Positions 1 through 11,200 of a stretch of DNA of 32,062 nucleotides are shown one piece after another; position 1 is the first letter of the stretch, and each line of letters starts with the position of its first letter. Made by a program: the position numbers and the translations under genes. A model generated the notes under the pieces. That model was not told the DNA's origin. It did not search any database and saw nothing but the letters and a program-made list of their open reading frames with translations. Source of the stretch: Chryseobacterium gleum (GTDB lineage: Bacteria > Bacteroidota > Bacteroidia > Flavobacteriales_D > Crocinitomicaceae); NCBI GenBank assembly GCA_945902775.1, contig CAMDMY010000029.1:1-32062 (forward strand), given 5' to 3'.

Positions 1-1162
1 TAAACCGCATTTAAACATCGGGACAATTGGTCACGTAGATCATGGTAAAACTACATTGACAGCTGCAATTTCTACTGTATTAGCTAAGCAAGGTCTTGCT
101 GTACTTCGTGATTTCTCTTCAATTGATAATGCACCTGAAGAAAAAGAACGTGGTATTACTATTAATACTTCACATGTAGAGTATTCAACTAAGAATCGTC
201 ACTATGCGCACATTGATTGCCCAGGTCACGCGGATTACGTAAAAAACATGGGAACTGGTGCTGCTCAAATGGACGGTGCAATTATCGTTGTTGCAGCTAC
301 TGATGGGCCAATGCCTCAAACACGTGAGCACATCCTTTTAGGTCGTCAAGTTGGTATTCCACGTATTGTTGTTTTTATGAACAAAGTAGATTTAGTTGAT
401 GATGCTGAATTACTTGAGTTAGTTGAAATGGAAATCCGTGAATTGTTATCTTTCTACGATTATGATGGTGATAATGTTCCTGTTATCCAAGGTTCTGCTT
501 TAGGTGGATTGAATGATGAACCACAATGGGTTGAGAAAATTAACGAACTAATGGATGCTGTTGATTCTTATATCGAACTTCCTCCAAGAGATATGGATAA
601 ACCATTCTTAATGTCTATTGAAGATGTATTTACGATTCAAGGTCGTGGTACTGTCGCAACTGGACGTATCGAGACTGGAGTTATAAATACTGGTGATCCT
701 GTAGAGATTTTAGGAATGGGAACTGAAAAATTAACTTCTACAGTTACAGGAGTTGAGATGTTCCGTAAAATCCTAGACAGAGGTGAAGCTGGAGATAACG
801 TAGGTATCTTATTAAGAGGTATTGATAAAGCTGACATCAAACGTGGAATGGTAATCTGTAAACCAGGTACTACTAAACCTCACGCTGAGTTCAAAGCTGA
901 AATCTACGTATTGAAAAAAGAAGAAGGTGGACGTCACACTCCATTCCATAACAAATATCGTCCACAATTCTACTTCCGTACGACTGACGTTACAGGAGAG
1001 ATTTTCTTAACAGAAGGACGTGAAATGGTAATGCCAGGTGATAACGTTTCTATTACTGTTAAATTAATCGTTCCAGTTGCTATGGACAAAGGTCTTCGTT
1101 TTGCTATCCGTGAAGGAGGTAGAACAGTAGGAGCTGGTCAAGTAACTGAAATTATTGCTTAA
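1..1162 (+). CDS. tuf: Elongation factor Tu, 5' end cut off by window
   Basis: EF-Tu is the GTPase that delivers aminoacyl-tRNA to the ribosomal A site. The reading frame is open from base 2 and gives 386 visible residues; about 9-10 N-terminal residues lie outside the window. The first visible residues [18 protein letters not shown] contain the P-loop GHVDHGKT. They are followed by the switch I region (ERGITIN), the DCPGH switch II motif and the NKVD guanine-specificity motif, then the two beta-barrel domains, ending in [14 protein letters not shown] at base 56 is internal to the P-loop region and is not the true start. An intrinsic terminator follows directly. The identity is not in doubt. 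Confidence 0.98.
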   Translation, partial: KPHLNIGTIGHVDHGKTTLTAAISTVLAKQGLAVLRDFSSIDNAPEEKERGITINTSHVEYSTKNRHYAHIDCPGHADYVKNMGTGAAQMDGAIIVVAATDGPMPQTREHILLGRQVGIPRIVVFMNKVDLVDDAELLELVEMEIRELLSFYDYDGDNVPVIQGSALGGLNDEPQWVEKINELMDAVDSYIELPPRDMDKPFLMSIEDVFTIQGRGTVATGRIETGVINTGDPVEILGMGTEKLTSTVTGVEMFRKILDRGEAGDNVGILLRGIDKADIKRGMVICKPGTTKPHAEFKAEIYVLKKEEGGRHTPFHNKYRPQFYFRTTDVTGEIFLTEGREMVMPGDNVSITVKLIVPVAMDKGLRFAIREGGRTVGAGQVTEIIA

Positions 1163-1184
1163 TAGTACTAAATATTTAAATTTT

Positions 1185-1209
1185 AAAGGGGAGCTTGTCT
1201 CCCCTTTTT
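1185..1209 (+). terminator. Intrinsic terminator after tuf
   Basis: A perfect 9-bp stem (AAAGGGGAG paired with CTCCCCTTT) encloses a 5-nt loop and runs into a stretch of five T. It lies 22 bases after the tuf stop codon. The tRNA-Trp begins only three bases after the T run, so the tRNA, secE and nusG must be reached by read-through or RNA processing, or use a promoter I could not recognise. Confidence 0.9.
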
Positions 1210-1211
1210 AT

Positions 1212-1284
1212 GCGGGCGTAGCTCAGTTGGTAGAGTGGCGGTCTCCAAAACCGTAGGTCGTAGGTTCGAGCCCTGCTGCCCGCG
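1212..1284 (+). tRNA. trnW: tRNA-Trp (anticodon CCA)
   Basis: A complete 73-nt cloverleaf can be folded by eye. The acceptor stem GCGGGCG pairs with TGCCCGC (one G-U pair) and is followed by discriminator G1284. The D arm starts at GCTC. The anticodon stem is 1238-1242 with 1250-1254, and the anticodon CCA is at 1245-1247. The T stem is 1260-1264 with 1272-1276 around TTCGAGC. The 3' CCA is not encoded, because CAA follows the discriminator base. The tuf - tRNA-Trp - secE order is common in Bacteroidota. Confidence 0.97.
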
Positions 1285-1302
1285 CAACTAAAACAAAGAA
1301 TT

Positions 1303-1524
1303 GTGTCAAAAATTAAAGAATATTTTAACGAAACTGTGAACGAAATGGTTCATAACGTTACATGGCCTACTTGGAAAGAACTCCAAAGTAATACAATAAT
1401 AGTGGTTGTAGCTTCAGTTATGATTTCGCTGTTTATTTTTGTTATGGATTTTGTTTTTGGAATTGTAGGTGGCGCTGATTCAACATGGAAAGGTGCTTTG
1501 GGTTTTATTTACCGTATGTTTTAA
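1303..1524 (+). CDS. secE: Preprotein translocase subunit SecE
   Basis: SecE is the small essential subunit of the SecYEG channel in the inner membrane. The 73-residue product has an amphipathic N-terminal segment containing the family pattern V-T-W-P-T-W-K-E-L (about residues 19-27), followed by one transmembrane helix (about residues 31-53). This is the short single-span form typical outside the Gammaproteobacteria. The start is GTG at 1303; no ATG precedes the conserved region in this frame. It lies 18 bases after tRNA-Trp and 8 bases before nusG, so secE and nusG are very likely co-transcribed. Confidence 0.95.
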   Translation: MSKIKEYFNETVNEMVHNVTWPTWKELQSNTIIVVVASVMISLFIFVMDFVFGIVGGADSTWKGALGFIYRMF

Positions 1525-1532
1525 TATAAGTA

Positions 1533-2084
1533 ATGGGAGACATTAAAAAACGTTGGTACGTTGTAAGAGCAGTTAGTGGAAAAGAAAAGAAAGTAAAAGA
1601 ATATCTTGATCTTGAAATTTCTCGTTTAAAACTTGAAGATTTTGTTGATCAAGTACTTATCCCTACTGAAAAAGTTTTTCAAATTAGAAATGGAAAAAAG
1701 ATAATGAAAGAAAAATCTTATCTTCCAGGGTATGTTTTAATTGAAGCAGCTTTGGTAGGTGAGGTTACTCACGTTATTAAAAGTATTCCTAACGTAATTG
1801 GTTTTTTAGGAACTGAAAAAGGTGGTGAGCCTGTTCCTATGCGTTTAGCTGAGGTAAATAGAATTCTTGGTAAAGTGGATGAATTGTCTGAAGCTGAAGA
1901 AGAAATGAAAATACCATTCATTGTTGGTGAATCTGTTAAAGTAATTGACGGCCCATTTAATAATTTCAGTGGAGTAGTTGATGAAATTAATGAAGAGAAG
2001 AAAAAACTTAAGGTAATGGTTAAAATTTTCGGCAGAAAAAACCTATTAGAATTGAGTTATATGCAAGTTGCAAAAGAAGTTTAA
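1533..2084 (+). CDS. nusG: Transcription termination/antitermination factor NusG
   Basis: NusG binds RNA polymerase, modulates pausing and Rho-dependent termination, and links transcription to translation. The 183-residue product begins with the NGN-domain pattern KRWYVVRAVSGKEKKVKEYL. It contains the L-P-G-Y-V-L-I core (about residues 64-70) and ends in a KOW domain (VGESVKVIDGPFNNFSGVV, about residues 130-148, then the IFGR segment). Length and layout are normal for the family. It follows secE after 8 bases and precedes the rplK leader. Confidence 0.97.
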   Translation: MGDIKKRWYVVRAVSGKEKKVKEYLDLEISRLKLEDFVDQVLIPTEKVFQIRNGKKIMKEKSYLPGYVLIEAALVGEVTHVIKSIPNVIGFLGTEKGGEPVPMRLAEVNRILGKVDELSEAEEEMKIPFIVGESVKVIDGPFNNFSGVVDEINEEKKKLKVMVKIFGRKNLLELSYMQVAKEV

Positions 2085-2096
2085 CATTGTTTATTA

Positions 2097-2136
2097 ACCC
2101 GTAGGAGTGAGGAAAACGAAATTGAATGCTTCCCGT
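2097..2136 (+). promoter_or_regulatory. Possible ribosomal protein L1 binding site (rplKA leader)
   Basis: The 87-base gap between nusG and rplK contains GGAGTGAGG at 2104-2112 and TGAATGCTTCCC at 2123-2134. Together they can form an interrupted helix: GGAG faces CTTCC, flanked by unpaired GTGA and GAATG. This resembles the asymmetric internal loop by which L1 recognises both 23S rRNA and its own mRNA (GGAGTGA opposite GATGCTCC). Autoregulation of rplK-rplA by L1 is known in other bacteria. That this leader does the same here is inferred from motif resemblance and position only. Confidence 0.45.
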
Positions 2137-2171
2137 GATTACTCATATTTGACTACATAATTTTTATATAA

Positions 2172-2618
2172 ATGGCTAAAGTAGTAGCAGGATTGATCAA
2201 ATTACAGATCAAAGGTGGTGCTGCCAATCCAGCTCCACCGGTGGGGCCCGCTTTAGGATCTAAAGGGGTAAACATCATGGAATTCTGCAAGCAGTTTAAT
2301 GCTCGTACGCAGGATAAGCCTGGAAAGGTATTACCAGTAGTTATCACTGTTTATGGTGATAAATCTTTTGATTTTATTATCAAAACTCCTCCAGCAGCAA
2401 TTCAAATTATGGAATTGGCGAAACTTAAGAAAGGTTCATCAGAGCCTAACCGTGCTAAAGTAGCATCGTTATCTTGGGATACTGTTCGTACAATTGCAGA
2501 AGATAAATTGCCTGACATGAATTGCTTTACTGTAGACTCTGCTATGAGCATGGTTGCGGGAACAGCAAGAAGTATGGGAGTAACAATTAAGGGTGGAGAT
2601 GCACCTAAAACTAAATAA
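2172..2618 (+). CDS. rplK: 50S ribosomal protein L11
   Basis: L11 forms the GTPase-associated centre with 23S rRNA and L10/L12. The 148-residue product has the characteristic N-terminal domain ([20 protein letters not shown], residues 11-30, then [12 protein letters not shown]) and a C-terminal rRNA-binding domain with the GTARSMGV segment. It is a few residues longer than the usual 141-145. The ATG at 2172 gives the canonical [12 protein letters not shown] start. rplA follows after 11 bases. Confidence 0.98.
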   Translation: MAKVVAGLIKLQIKGGAANPAPPVGPALGSKGVNIMEFCKQFNARTQDKPGKVLPVVITVYGDKSFDFIIKTPPAAIQIMELAKLKKGSSEPNRAKVASLSWDTVRTIAEDKLPDMNCFTVDSAMSMVAGTARSMGVTIKGGDAPKTK

Positions 2619-2629
2619 TCGGTTTTATT

Positions 2630-3325
2630 ATGGGAAGAATTTCTAAAAAAAGAAAAGAGATTTTAGCTAAATTTGATATAGCTAAAACTTACTCCTTAGT
2701 AGAAGCGTGTGATTTAGTTAAGGAAATTTCTACAACTAAATTTGATGCTTCTGTTGATATCTGTGTAAGATTAGGAGTTGATCCGAGAAAAGCAAACCAA
2801 ATGGTTAGAGGTACAGTTTCTCTTCCTCATGGTACAGGAAAAGACGTTCGCGTTTTAGTTCTATGTACTCCTGATAAAGAGGCTGAAGCAAAAGCTGCTG
2901 GTGCTGATCACGTTGGACTTGATGATTACATTGAAAAAATCAAAGGAGGATGGACTGATATTGATGTTATTATAACAATGCCATCAGTAATGGGGAAAGT
3001 TGGAGCTTTAGGTCGTATTTTAGGACCTAGAAGTTTGATGCCAAACCCTAAAACAGGTACTGTTACTATGGATGTTGCGAAAGCAGTTGAAGAAGTAAAA
3101 GCAGGTAAAATTGATTTTAAAGTAGACAAATATGGTATTATCCATAGTTCTGTTGGTAAAGTAAGTTTTGAAGGAAATAAAATTCGTGAGAATTCTATGG
3201 AATTAATTCAAACTTTAGTTAAAATGAAACCATCTTCTGCTAAAGGTACTTACATCAAAAGTGTATACTTAAGTTCTACAATGAGTCCTGGTATTCAAAT
3301 TGATACTAAATCTGTTGTAGCTTAA
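2630..3325 (+). CDS. rplA: 50S ribosomal protein L1
   Basis: L1 forms the mobile L1 stalk near the ribosomal E site and in many bacteria represses its own operon. The 231-residue product has full family length and contains the signature region around [18 protein letters not shown] (about residues 127-144) and the conserved [18 protein letters not shown] segment. It lies 11 bases after rplK and 15 bases before rplJ, consistent with one transcript. Confidence 0.98.
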   Translation: MGRISKKRKEILAKFDIAKTYSLVEACDLVKEISTTKFDASVDICVRLGVDPRKANQMVRGTVSLPHGTGKDVRVLVLCTPDKEAEAKAAGADHVGLDDYIEKIKGGWTDIDVIITMPSVMGKVGALGRILGPRSLMPNPKTGTVTMDVAKAVEEVKAGKIDFKVDKYGIIHSSVGKVSFEGNKIRENSMELIQTLVKMKPSSAKGTYIKSVYLSSTMSPGIQIDTKSVVA

Positions 3326-3340
3326 ATAAACTGAAGTAAA

Positions 3341-3862
3341 ATGACAAAAGAAGAAAAAGCAAAGTACATAGTAGATTTAGCATCTGAGATAAAAGAAGCT
3401 AATGTTTTCTATCTAACGGACACTGCTGATTTAACTGTAGAAGCTATTAATACACTTCGTAGAAAATGTTTTCAATCAAATATTCGTCTTAAAGTAATTA
3501 AAAATACTTTACTTGAAAAAGCGATGGATAGTATTGAAGGTAAAGATTTTGGTCAATTAAGAGAAACTCTTGCTGGTCCAACATCTATTATGTTCTCTGA
3601 GGTAGGTAATGTTCCTGCAAAATTAATTCAAGAATTCCGTAAAAAAGGTGCTAAACCAGTTCTTAAAGGTGCTTATATTAACGATGCTGTGTTTATTGGT
3701 GATGACCAATTGACTATGCTTAGTTCAATTAAGAGTAAGGATGAGATGATCGGTGAGGTTATCGGATTATTACAAAGTCCAATGAAAAATGTTCTTTCTG
3801 GACTTAATGGAGCTGGTGGCAAAATTGCTGGTATCCTTAAAACGCTCGAAAATAGAGCATAA
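3341..3862 (+). CDS. rplJ: 50S ribosomal protein L10
   Basis: L10 anchors the L7/L12 dimers on the ribosome through its C-terminal helix. The 173-residue product starts with MTKEEKAKYIVDLASEIKEA and carries the IRLKVIKNTLLEKA rRNA-binding segment, the LAGPTSIMFS strand and an Ala/Gly-rich C-terminal helix (LNGAGGKIAGILKTLENRA). There are only 15 bases between rplA and this gene, too short for the long L10-binding leader known in E. coli. Confidence 0.97.
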   Translation: MTKEEKAKYIVDLASEIKEANVFYLTDTADLTVEAINTLRRKCFQSNIRLKVIKNTLLEKAMDSIEGKDFGQLRETLAGPTSIMFSEVGNVPAKLIQEFRKKGAKPVLKGAYINDAVFIGDDQLTMLSSIKSKDEMIGEVIGLLQSPMKNVLSGLNGAGGKIAGILKTLENRA

Positions 3863-3901
3863 TTAAATAAATTGTACAACTTTAGATTAAATTAAAATAA
3901 A

Positions 3902-4279
3902 ATGGCTGATTTGAAACAAATCGCGGAAACGCTAGTAAACCTTACAGTAAAAGAAGTTAATGAACTTGCAACAATTTTAAAAGACGAGTATGGTATTGAG
4001 CCTGCTGCTGCTGCTGCCGTAATGGTTGCTGGTGGAGGTGCTGACGCAGGTGCTGCTGCAGAAGAAAAAACTGAATTCGACGTTATTTTGAAAGCAGGTG
4101 GTCCAAACAAACTTGCTGTTGTTAAACTTGTAAAAGAATTAACTGGTAACGGATTAAAAGAGTCAAAAGATATCGTTGACGGAGCTCCTGCTACATTAAA
4201 AGAAGGGATCTCTAAAGACGAAGCTGCTGCTCTTAAAGCTGCTCTAGAAGAAGCAGGAGCTGAAGTTGAGATTAAATAA
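3902..4279 (+). CDS. rplL: 50S ribosomal protein L7/L12
   Basis: L7/L12 is the multicopy stalk protein that recruits and activates translational GTPases. The 125-residue product has an N-terminal dimerisation helix pair, an Ala/Gly-rich hinge at about residues 37-55, and a globular C-terminal domain with [21 protein letters not shown], then [11 protein letters not shown] and a final [12 protein letters not shown]. The strongly biased codon use (GCT, GAA, AAA, GTT) fits a very highly expressed gene. It follows rplJ after 39 bases. Confidence 0.98.
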   Translation: MADLKQIAETLVNLTVKEVNELATILKDEYGIEPAAAAAVMVAGGGADAGAAAEEKTEFDVILKAGGPNKLAVVKLVKELTGNGLKESKDIVDGAPATLKEGISKDEAAALKAALEEAGAEVEIK

Positions 4280-4301
4280 CTATCATTCTTCATAAATGGA
4301 A

Positions 4302-4327
4302 AGGCACGGCTTTATAAGCTCGTGCCT
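4302..4327 (+). promoter_or_regulatory. Hairpin between rplL and rpoB (attenuator or processing site)
   Basis: GGCACG-GCTT pairs with AAGC-CGTGCC around a 3-base loop with one bulged T at 4320, giving a roughly 10-bp stem. It is followed by TATTCCTGTTTATT, not a clean T run, so it is a poor full terminator. Its position between the ribosomal genes and rpoB is where E. coli has a partial terminator and an RNase III site. A similar role in lowering rpoBC expression relative to rplJL is an inference. Confidence 0.6.
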
Positions 4328-4338
4328 ATTCCTGTTTA

Positions 4339-4367
4339 TTTGAATTAAGTAAGTTACAATATATTTT
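4339..4367 (+). promoter_or_regulatory. Weak candidate promoter ahead of rpoB
   Basis: TTTG at 4339-4342 is followed, after 17 bases, by TATATTTT at 4360-4367. This matches the Bacteroidota -33/-7 pattern (TTTG ... TAnnTTTG) except for the last base. It lies downstream of the rplL-rpoB hairpin and 21 bases ahead of the rpoB start, so it could supply extra rpoBC transcript. In such AT-rich DNA the match may be chance. Confidence 0.3.
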
Positions 4368-4388
4368 CATCAACAAATTCTTTAGGCC

Positions 4389-7300
4389 TTGGCAACATCA
4401 AGTAATATTTCGACAAGAATTAATTTTGCGTCAAGCAAAAATCAATTTGATTATCCTGATTTTTTAGATATTCAAATTAAATCTTTTCAAGAATTTTTCC
4501 AGTTAGAAACAACACCGGAAAATAGAGATACGGAAGGATTATTTAAAGTATTTTCTGAAAACTTTCCTATAACTGATACTCGTAATCAGTTTGTTTTGGA
4601 ATTTTTAGATTATTTCGTTGATCCACCACGATACACTATTGAAGAGTGTATCGATAGAGGATTAACTTACAGTGTGCCTTTGAAGGCAAAGTTAAAATTA
4701 TATTGTACTGATCCAGAACATGAAGATTTTGAAACAATTGTTCAAGATGTTTATTTAGGAACAATACCTTATATGACACCGAAAGGATCTTTTGTTGTGA
4801 ATGGTGCTCAAAGAGTTATCGTTTCACAATTACATAGATCTCCTGGAGTTTTCTTTGGACAGAGTCGTCATGCTAATGGTACGAAATTGTATTCTGCTCG
4901 TGTTATTCCTTTCAAGGGTTCTTGGATTGAATTCGCAACAGACATAAATAGTGTAATGTACGCTTATATTGATCGTAAGAAAAAATTACCTGTTACAACT
5001 CTTTTTCGTGCGATTGGTTATGAAAGTGATAAAGATATTTTAGAGATTTTCGATTTAGCTGATGAAATAAAAGCTACAAAAGCAAATCTAAAAAAATTAG
5101 TTGGTCGTAAATTAGCTGCTCGTGTTTTGAAATCTTGGATTGAAGATTTTGTAGATGAAGATACAGGAGAGGTTGTTTCTATTGAAAGAAACGAAGTTTT
5201 ATTAGATCGCGAAACTATAATTGAAGATGCACATGTTGATTTAATTGTAGATTCTGGAGTTAAAACAGTTATTCTTCATAAAGAGGATGTTAATAGTGCT
5301 GACTTTACTTTAATTTATAATACATTACAAAAAGATACTTCTAACTCTCAAAAAGAGGCTGTAGAACATATCTATAGACAGTTGCGTAACGCTGAACCGC
5401 CAGATTATGAAACTGCTAAAAATGTATTTGAAAAATTATTTTTCTCTGATACTCGTTATGATCTTGGAGAAGTTGGTCGTTTCCGTTTAAATAAAAAACT
5501 AGGAATCGATTCAAATGAAGATTCAAGAGTATTAACTAAAAATGATATTATTCTTATTATAAAATATCTGATTGAATTAGTAAATTCAAAAGCAGATGTT
5601 GATGATATTGACCATTTATCTAATCGTCGAGTTAGAACGGTTGGTGAACAATTATACTCTCAATTCGGTGTTGGTTTAGCTCGTATGGCTAGAACTATTC
5701 GTGAGCGTATGAATGTTAGAGATAATGAGGTATTTACTCCTATCGATTTAATTAACGCTAAAACATTATCATCAGTAATTAATTCTTTCTTTGGAACGAA
5801 TCAATTATCTCAATTTATGGATCAAACTAATCCATTATCGGAAGTTACGCATAAGCGTAGACTTTCGGCACTTGGACCTGGCGGTTTATCTAGAGAAAGA
5901 GCTGGTTTCGAAGTGCGTGATGTTCATTATACTCATTATGGACGTTTATGTACAATTGAAACTCCTGAGGGACCAAATATTGGTTTGATTTCTTCATTAT
6001 GTGTTTTTGCAAAAGTTAATAAACTTGGATTTATTGAGACACCTTATAGAGATGTTGTTAATGGTAAGGTAGCTATTGACAAAACACCTATTTACTTATC
6101 TGCTGAGGAAGAAGATGGTAAAATGATTGCTCAAGCGAATGCTGAAGTGGATGATTCTGGAAATTTCTTAACTGATTATGTTAAGGCTCGTTTTGAAGGT
6201 GATTTTCCAGTTGTTCAACCTAAAGAATTAACATTAATGGATGTTGGAGCTAATCAGATTGCTTCGATTGCAGCTTCTTCGATTCCATTTTTGGAACATG
6301 ATGATGCCAACCGTGCATTGATGGGATCTAACATGCAACGTCAAGCTGTACCTTTATTAAAACCAAGTTCACCTATTGTAGGGACTGGTATTGAAAGATT
6401 GGTAGCTAGAGATTCTCGTGTTTTAATTAATGCTGAAAATAGCGGTGTTGTTGAATATGTTGATGCTAATGAAATAGTTATTCGTTATGATTGGACGAAT
6501 GATGATAAATTAGTTTCTTTTGATAGTGAAGTAACACATTATACGTTAACTAAATTTGCTAAAACGAATCAAAGTACTTGTATGAACTTGAAGCCAATCG
6601 TTAAGAAAGGTGATAGAGTTGAAAAAGGTCAAGTTCTTTGTGAAGGTTATGCAACGCAGCAAGGTGAATTAGCTTTAGGTCAAAATTTAAAAGTTGCGTT
6701 CATGCCTTGGAAAGGGTATAATTTTGAGGATGCGATTGTGATTTCTGAGCGAGTTGTTCGTGATGATATATTTACATCTATTCATATTGATGAATATACA
6801 GTTGATGTTCGTGATACTAAACGTGGGATGGAAGAATTAACTTCTGATATACCAAATGTTAGTGAAGAAGCAACTAAAGATTTAGATGAAAACGGAATTA
6901 TTCGTATCGGAGCTGAAATTAAAGAAGGTGATATAATCATAGGAAAAATTACTCCAAAAGGAGAAACTGATCCTTCGCCAGAAGAGAAATTACTTCGTGC
7001 AATATTTGGTGACAAAGCTGGTGATGTTAAAGATGCATCATTAAAAGCTGGACCATCATTAAGAGGAGTTGTTATTGAGAAAAAATTATTCTCAAGAGCC
7101 GTAAAAGATAGAAAATCTAAAGCTCAAGATAAACCACTTTTAGAAAGTTTAGATACTGATTATGAAAAAGATTTTGCTTTATTGAAGGATCGTTTAGTTG
7201 ATAAATTATTAAACGTTGTAGGAGAAGTTAAAGCGAATGGTGTTTTTAATAATTTTAGAGAAGAAATTATTAAAAAAGGTACTAAATTCAATCAAAAGAA

Positions 7301-8201
7301 TTTAGTAGCGATTGATTACACAATTGTTAATCCTACAAATTGGACATCGGATGATAAATTAAATACATTAATAGGAAGAGTTATTCATAACTTTAATATT
7401 AAAGCAAATGATTTATTAGGGACTTTTAAACGTAAAAAATTCCATATTTCAGTAGGAGATGAGCTTCCAGCAGGTATTGTAAAAATGGCTAAAGTATACA
7501 TCGCTAAGAAACGTAAGTTAAAAGTGGGTGATAAAATGGCTGGTCGTCATGGTAACAAAGGAATTGTTGCAAATATTGTACGTGCCGAAGATATGCCATT
7601 TTTAGAAGATGGAACGCCAGTTGATATTGTATTAAATCCATTAGGTGTACCTTCTCGTATGAATTTAGGTCAGGTTTATGAAACAGTTTTAGGTTGGGCA
7701 GGTGAGAAGTTAGGAGTTAAATTTGCTACTCCTATTTTTGACGGTGCTAAACCATACGAAATTGATGAATGGACTGCAAAAGCAGGTGTTCCTAAATCTG
7801 GTAAAACTTATCTTTATGATGGTGGTACTGGTGAACGTTTCGATCAAACTGCAACTGTTGGTGTGATATACATGTTGAAATTAGCTCATATGGTTGATGA
7901 CAAAATGCATGCTCGTTCAATAGGACCATACTCATTAATTACACAACAACCATTGGGTGGTAAAGCTCAATTTGGAGGTCAGCGTTTTGGTGAGATGGAG
8001 GTTTGGGCACTTGAAGCATTTGGAGCTGCTCACTTATTACAAGAAATCTTGACTGTTAAGTCTGATGATGTAAATGGGCGTGCTAAAGCTTACGAAGCAA
8101 TAGTGAAAGGAGACAATATTCCTGAACCAGGTATTCCTGAGTCATTCAACGTATTGTTACATGAGTTGAGAGGTTTATGTTTGAACATTTCATTAGATTA
8201 A
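4389..8201 (+). CDS. rpoB: DNA-directed RNA polymerase subunit beta
   Basis: This is the beta subunit of the core RNA polymerase, 1270 residues, full length for Bacteroidota. The start is TTG at 4389; an in-frame TAG at 4383-4385 excludes any earlier start, and the N-terminus ([20 protein letters not shown]) matches the family. The rifampicin-binding cluster is intact at about residues 472-496: Q475, F476, D478, H488, R491 and S493 correspond to E. coli Q513, F514, D516, H526, R529 and S531, so nothing there suggests rifampicin resistance. The C-terminal region carries the conserved [14 protein letters not shown] and [18 protein letters not shown] motifs. It follows rplL after 109 bases and precedes rpoC by 37. 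Confidence 0.98.
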   Translation: MATSSNISTRINFASSKNQFDYPDFLDIQIKSFQEFFQLETTPENRDTEGLFKVFSENFPITDTRNQFVLEFLDYFVDPPRYTIEECIDRGLTYSVPLKAKLKLYCTDPEHEDFETIVQDVYLGTIPYMTPKGSFVVNGAQRVIVSQLHRSPGVFFGQSRHANGTKLYSARVIPFKGSWIEFATDINSVMYAYIDRKKKLPVTTLFRAIGYESDKDILEIFDLADEIKATKANLKKLVGRKLAARVLKSWIEDFVDEDTGEVVSIERNEVLLDRETIIEDAHVDLIVDSGVKTVILHKEDVNSADFTLIYNTLQKDTSNSQKEAVEHIYRQLRNAEPPDYETAKNVFEKLFFSDTRYDLGEVGRFRLNKKLGIDSNEDSRVLTKNDIILIIKYLIELVNSKADVDDIDHLSNRRVRTVGEQLYSQFGVGLARMARTIRERMNVRDNEVFTPIDLINAKTLSSVINSFFGTNQLSQFMDQTNPLSEVTHKRRLSALGPGGLSRERAGFEVRDVHYTHYGRLCTIETPEGPNIGLISSLCVFAKVNKLGFIETPYRDVVNGKVAIDKTPIYLSAEEEDGKMIAQANAEVDDSGNFLTDYVKARFEGDFPVVQPKELTLMDVGANQIASIAASSIPFLEHDDANRALMGSNMQRQAVPLLKPSSPIVGTGIERLVARDSRVLINAENSGVVEYVDANEIVIRYDWTNDDKLVSFDSEVTHYTLTKFAKTNQSTCMNLKPIVKKGDRVEKGQVLCEGYATQQGELALGQNLKVAFMPWKGYNFEDAIVISERVVRDDIFTSIHIDEYTVDVRDTKRGMEELTSDIPNVSEEATKDLDENGIIRIGAEIKEGDIIIGKITPKGETDPSPEEKLLRAIFGDKAGDVKDASLKAGPSLRGVVIEKKLFSRAVKDRKSKAQDKPLLESLDTDYEKDFALLKDRLVDKLLNVVGEVKANGVFNNFREEIIKKGTKFNQKNLVAIDYTIVNPTNWTSDDKLNTLIGRVIHNFNIKANDLLGTFKRKKFHISVGDELPAGIVKMAKVYIAKKRKLKVGDKMAGRHGNKGIVANIVRAEDMPFLEDGTPVDIVLNPLGVPSRMNLGQVYETVLGWAGEKLGVKFATPIFDGAKPYEIDEWTAKAGVPKSGKTYLYDGGTGERFDQTATVGVIYMLKLAHMVDDKMHARSIGPYSLITQQPLGGKAQFGGQRFGEMEVWALEAFGAAHLLQEILTVKSDDVNGRAKAYEAIVKGDNIPEPGIPESFNVLLHELRGLCLNISLD

Positions 8202-8238
8202 TTTTCAAGTAGTTAAATTATAGATATTAAGCAATACT

Positions 8239-11200
8239 ATGGCTTACAGAAAAGAAACACCAAAAACGCAAAGTAGCTTCGACAAAATAACAATCTCTTT
8301 GGCTTCGCCAGAGTTGATTCTTGAGCAATCAAGTGGGGAGGTACTGAAGCCAGAAACTATTAATTATCGTACATACAAACCTGAAAGAGATGGTTTGTTT
8401 TGTGAGAGAATTTTTGGTCCTGTAAAAGATTATGAATGTCACTGTGGTAAATACAAACGAATCCGATATAAAGGAATCGTTTGTGACCGATGTGGTGTTG
8501 AGGTTACTGAGAAAAAAGTACGTCGTGAGCGTATGGGACACATTTCATTAGTTGTTCCTGTTGCACATATCTGGTACTTTCGTTCTTTACCTAATAAAAT
8601 TGGTTATTTACTTGGATTACCAACTAAAAAGTTGGATCAAATCATTTATTATGAAAGATTTGTTGTTATTCAAGGTGGTATAGCTACAAATACTGATGGT
8701 TCAGAGTTGAAGCGTCTTGATTTTTTAATGGAGGAAGAGTATTTAGATATTTTAGATACTTTACCAAAAGAAAATCAATATTTAGAAGATACTGATCCTA
8801 ATAAGTTTATCGCAAAAATGGGTGCAGAAGCGCTTTATGATTTGTTGAAAACGATGGATTTGATTCAAACATCTTATGATTTACGTCATCAAGCAAACAC
8901 GGAAACGTCAATGCAACGTAAAAATGAGGCTTTGAAAAGACTTCAAGTTGTTGAATCTATGCGTGAATCTCAGGAAAGAATTGATAATCGTCCTGAGTGG
9001 ATGGTTGTTAAAGTTGTTCCTGTTATTCCACCAGAATTACGTCCCTTAGTTCCATTGGATGGAGGTCGTTTTGCTACATCAGATTTAAATGATTTGTACA
9101 GACGTGTTATTATACGTAATAACCGTTTGAAAAGATTAATTGAAATTAAAGCTCCTGAAGTAATTTTACGTAATGAAAAGCGTATGCTTCAAGAATCTGT
9201 AGATTCTTTGTTTGATAACTCTAGAAAATCTAGTGCTGTTAAAACAGAATCTAATAGACCTTTAAAATCTTTATCTGATTCATTAAAAGGTAAACAAGGT
9301 CGTTTCCGTCAAAATTTACTTGGTAAACGTGTTGATTATTCAGCTCGTTCGGTAATTGTCGTTGGACCAGATTTAAAATTACATGAATGTGGATTGCCTA
9401 AAAATATGGCAGCTGAGCTTTATAAACCTTTCATTATTAGAAAATTAATTGAAAGAGGAATTGTGAAAACAGTGAAATCTGCTAAGAAAATAGTTGATAA
9501 AAAAGAGCCTGTAGTTTGGGATATTTTGGAAAGTATATTGAAAGGACATCCTGTACTTTTAAATAGAGCTCCAACTCTTCACAGATTGGGTATTCAAGCT
9601 TTCCAACCAAAATTAATCGAAGGTAAAGCAATTCGTTTACATCCTTTGGTAACTACAGCCTTCAATGCCGATTTCGATGGTGACCAGATGGCGGTTCATT
9701 TACCTTTAGGTAATGCTGCAATTTTGGAAGCTCAGTTATTGATGTTAGCTTCTCATAACATTTTGAATCCTGCAAATGGTGCTCCGATTGCTGTACCATC
9801 TCAGGATATGGTTTTGGGTCTTTACTATATTACTAAAGGTAAAAGATCTACAGACGAATATAAAATGAAAGGTGAAGATTCAATTTTTTATTCACCAGAA
9901 GAGGTAACAATCGCTTATAATGAGAAGAAATTAGATCTTCATGCACACATAAAAGTTAAATCATACGATTTAGATGAAAATGGTGTACCTACATTAATGA
10001 TGATTGAAACGACTTGTGGTAGAGTTTTATTTAATGAATTAGTACCTAGAGAAGTTGGATATATCAATGATGTATTAACTAAAAAAGCTTTAAGAGATAT
10101 TATAGGAAATGTATTAAAAGTTTCTGGAACATCTCGTACAGCCCAATTCTTGGACGATATTAAGGAAATTGGTTTCCAAATGGCCTTTAAAGGTGGATTA
10201 TCTTTTAATTTAGAAGATATTATCATACCTAAAGAAAAAGAAACATTAGTTGCTAAAGCTGAAGTTGAGGCTACCGAAGTATTGTCTAATTATAACATGG
10301 GGTTAATTACTAATAACGAACGTTATAATCAGATTATTGATATTTGGACGCATACAAATTCAAGATTGACCAACATTTTGATGGATCAATTGAAAAATGA
10401 TATGCAAGGGTTCAACTCAATCTACATGATGTATGATTCTGGTGCAAGGGGTTCTAAAGAACAAATTCGTCAGTTATCAGGAATGAGGGGATTGATGGCA
10501 AAACCTCAAAAATCTGGGGCATCAAGTCAAGACATTATTGAAAACCCAATTCTTTCTAATTTTAAAGAAGGTTTATCAATTCTTGAGTACTTTATTTCTA
10601 CTCACGGTGCGCGTAAAGGTTTAGCAGATACTGCCTTGAAAACGGCTGATGCTGGTTACCTTACTCGTCGTTTGGTTGATGTTGCTCAAGATGTTATTAT
10701 TAACATTGAAGACTGCGGCACTTTAAGAGGGTTAATGGCGACAGCGTTAATGAAAAATGATGACATTGTTGAACCATTGTATGACCGTATTTTAGGTAGA
10801 ACATCTGTACATGATATTCTTCACCCAGAAACTCAAGAAGTTATTGTTTCAGCAGGAGAATTAATTATTGAAGATGTTGCTGCACTAATTGAAAAAGTTG
10901 GTATTGATGAAGTTGAAATTCGTTCGGTATTAACTTGTGAAATGCAAAGAGGAGTTTGTGCTAAATGTTACGGTAGAAACTTATCAAATCATAGATTAGC
11001 ACAAAGAGGTGATTCTGTTGGTGTTGTAGCCGCTCAATCAATTGGTGAGCCAGGAACACAGTTGACTTTACGTACATTCCACGTTGGGGGTACTGCTTCT
11101 AATACAGGTTCTGAATCTGATTTAAAAGCGAAAGCGACTGGTCGACTTGATATTGAAGAACTTAGAACAATTGAAAAGAAAAACAGTGATGGTACTACAA

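Noticed and set aside
3892-4293. 133-residue Ala/Ser-rich open frame on the minus strand opposite rplL
   Set aside because: It is a shadow of the biased codon use of rplL. It has no recognisable domain and lies wholly antisense to a highly expressed gene.
9939-10226. Minus-strand open frames opposite rpoC (and similar ones opposite tuf, rplA, rpoB)
   Set aside because: They are antisense to strongly conserved genes, lack family features and are explained by codon bias.
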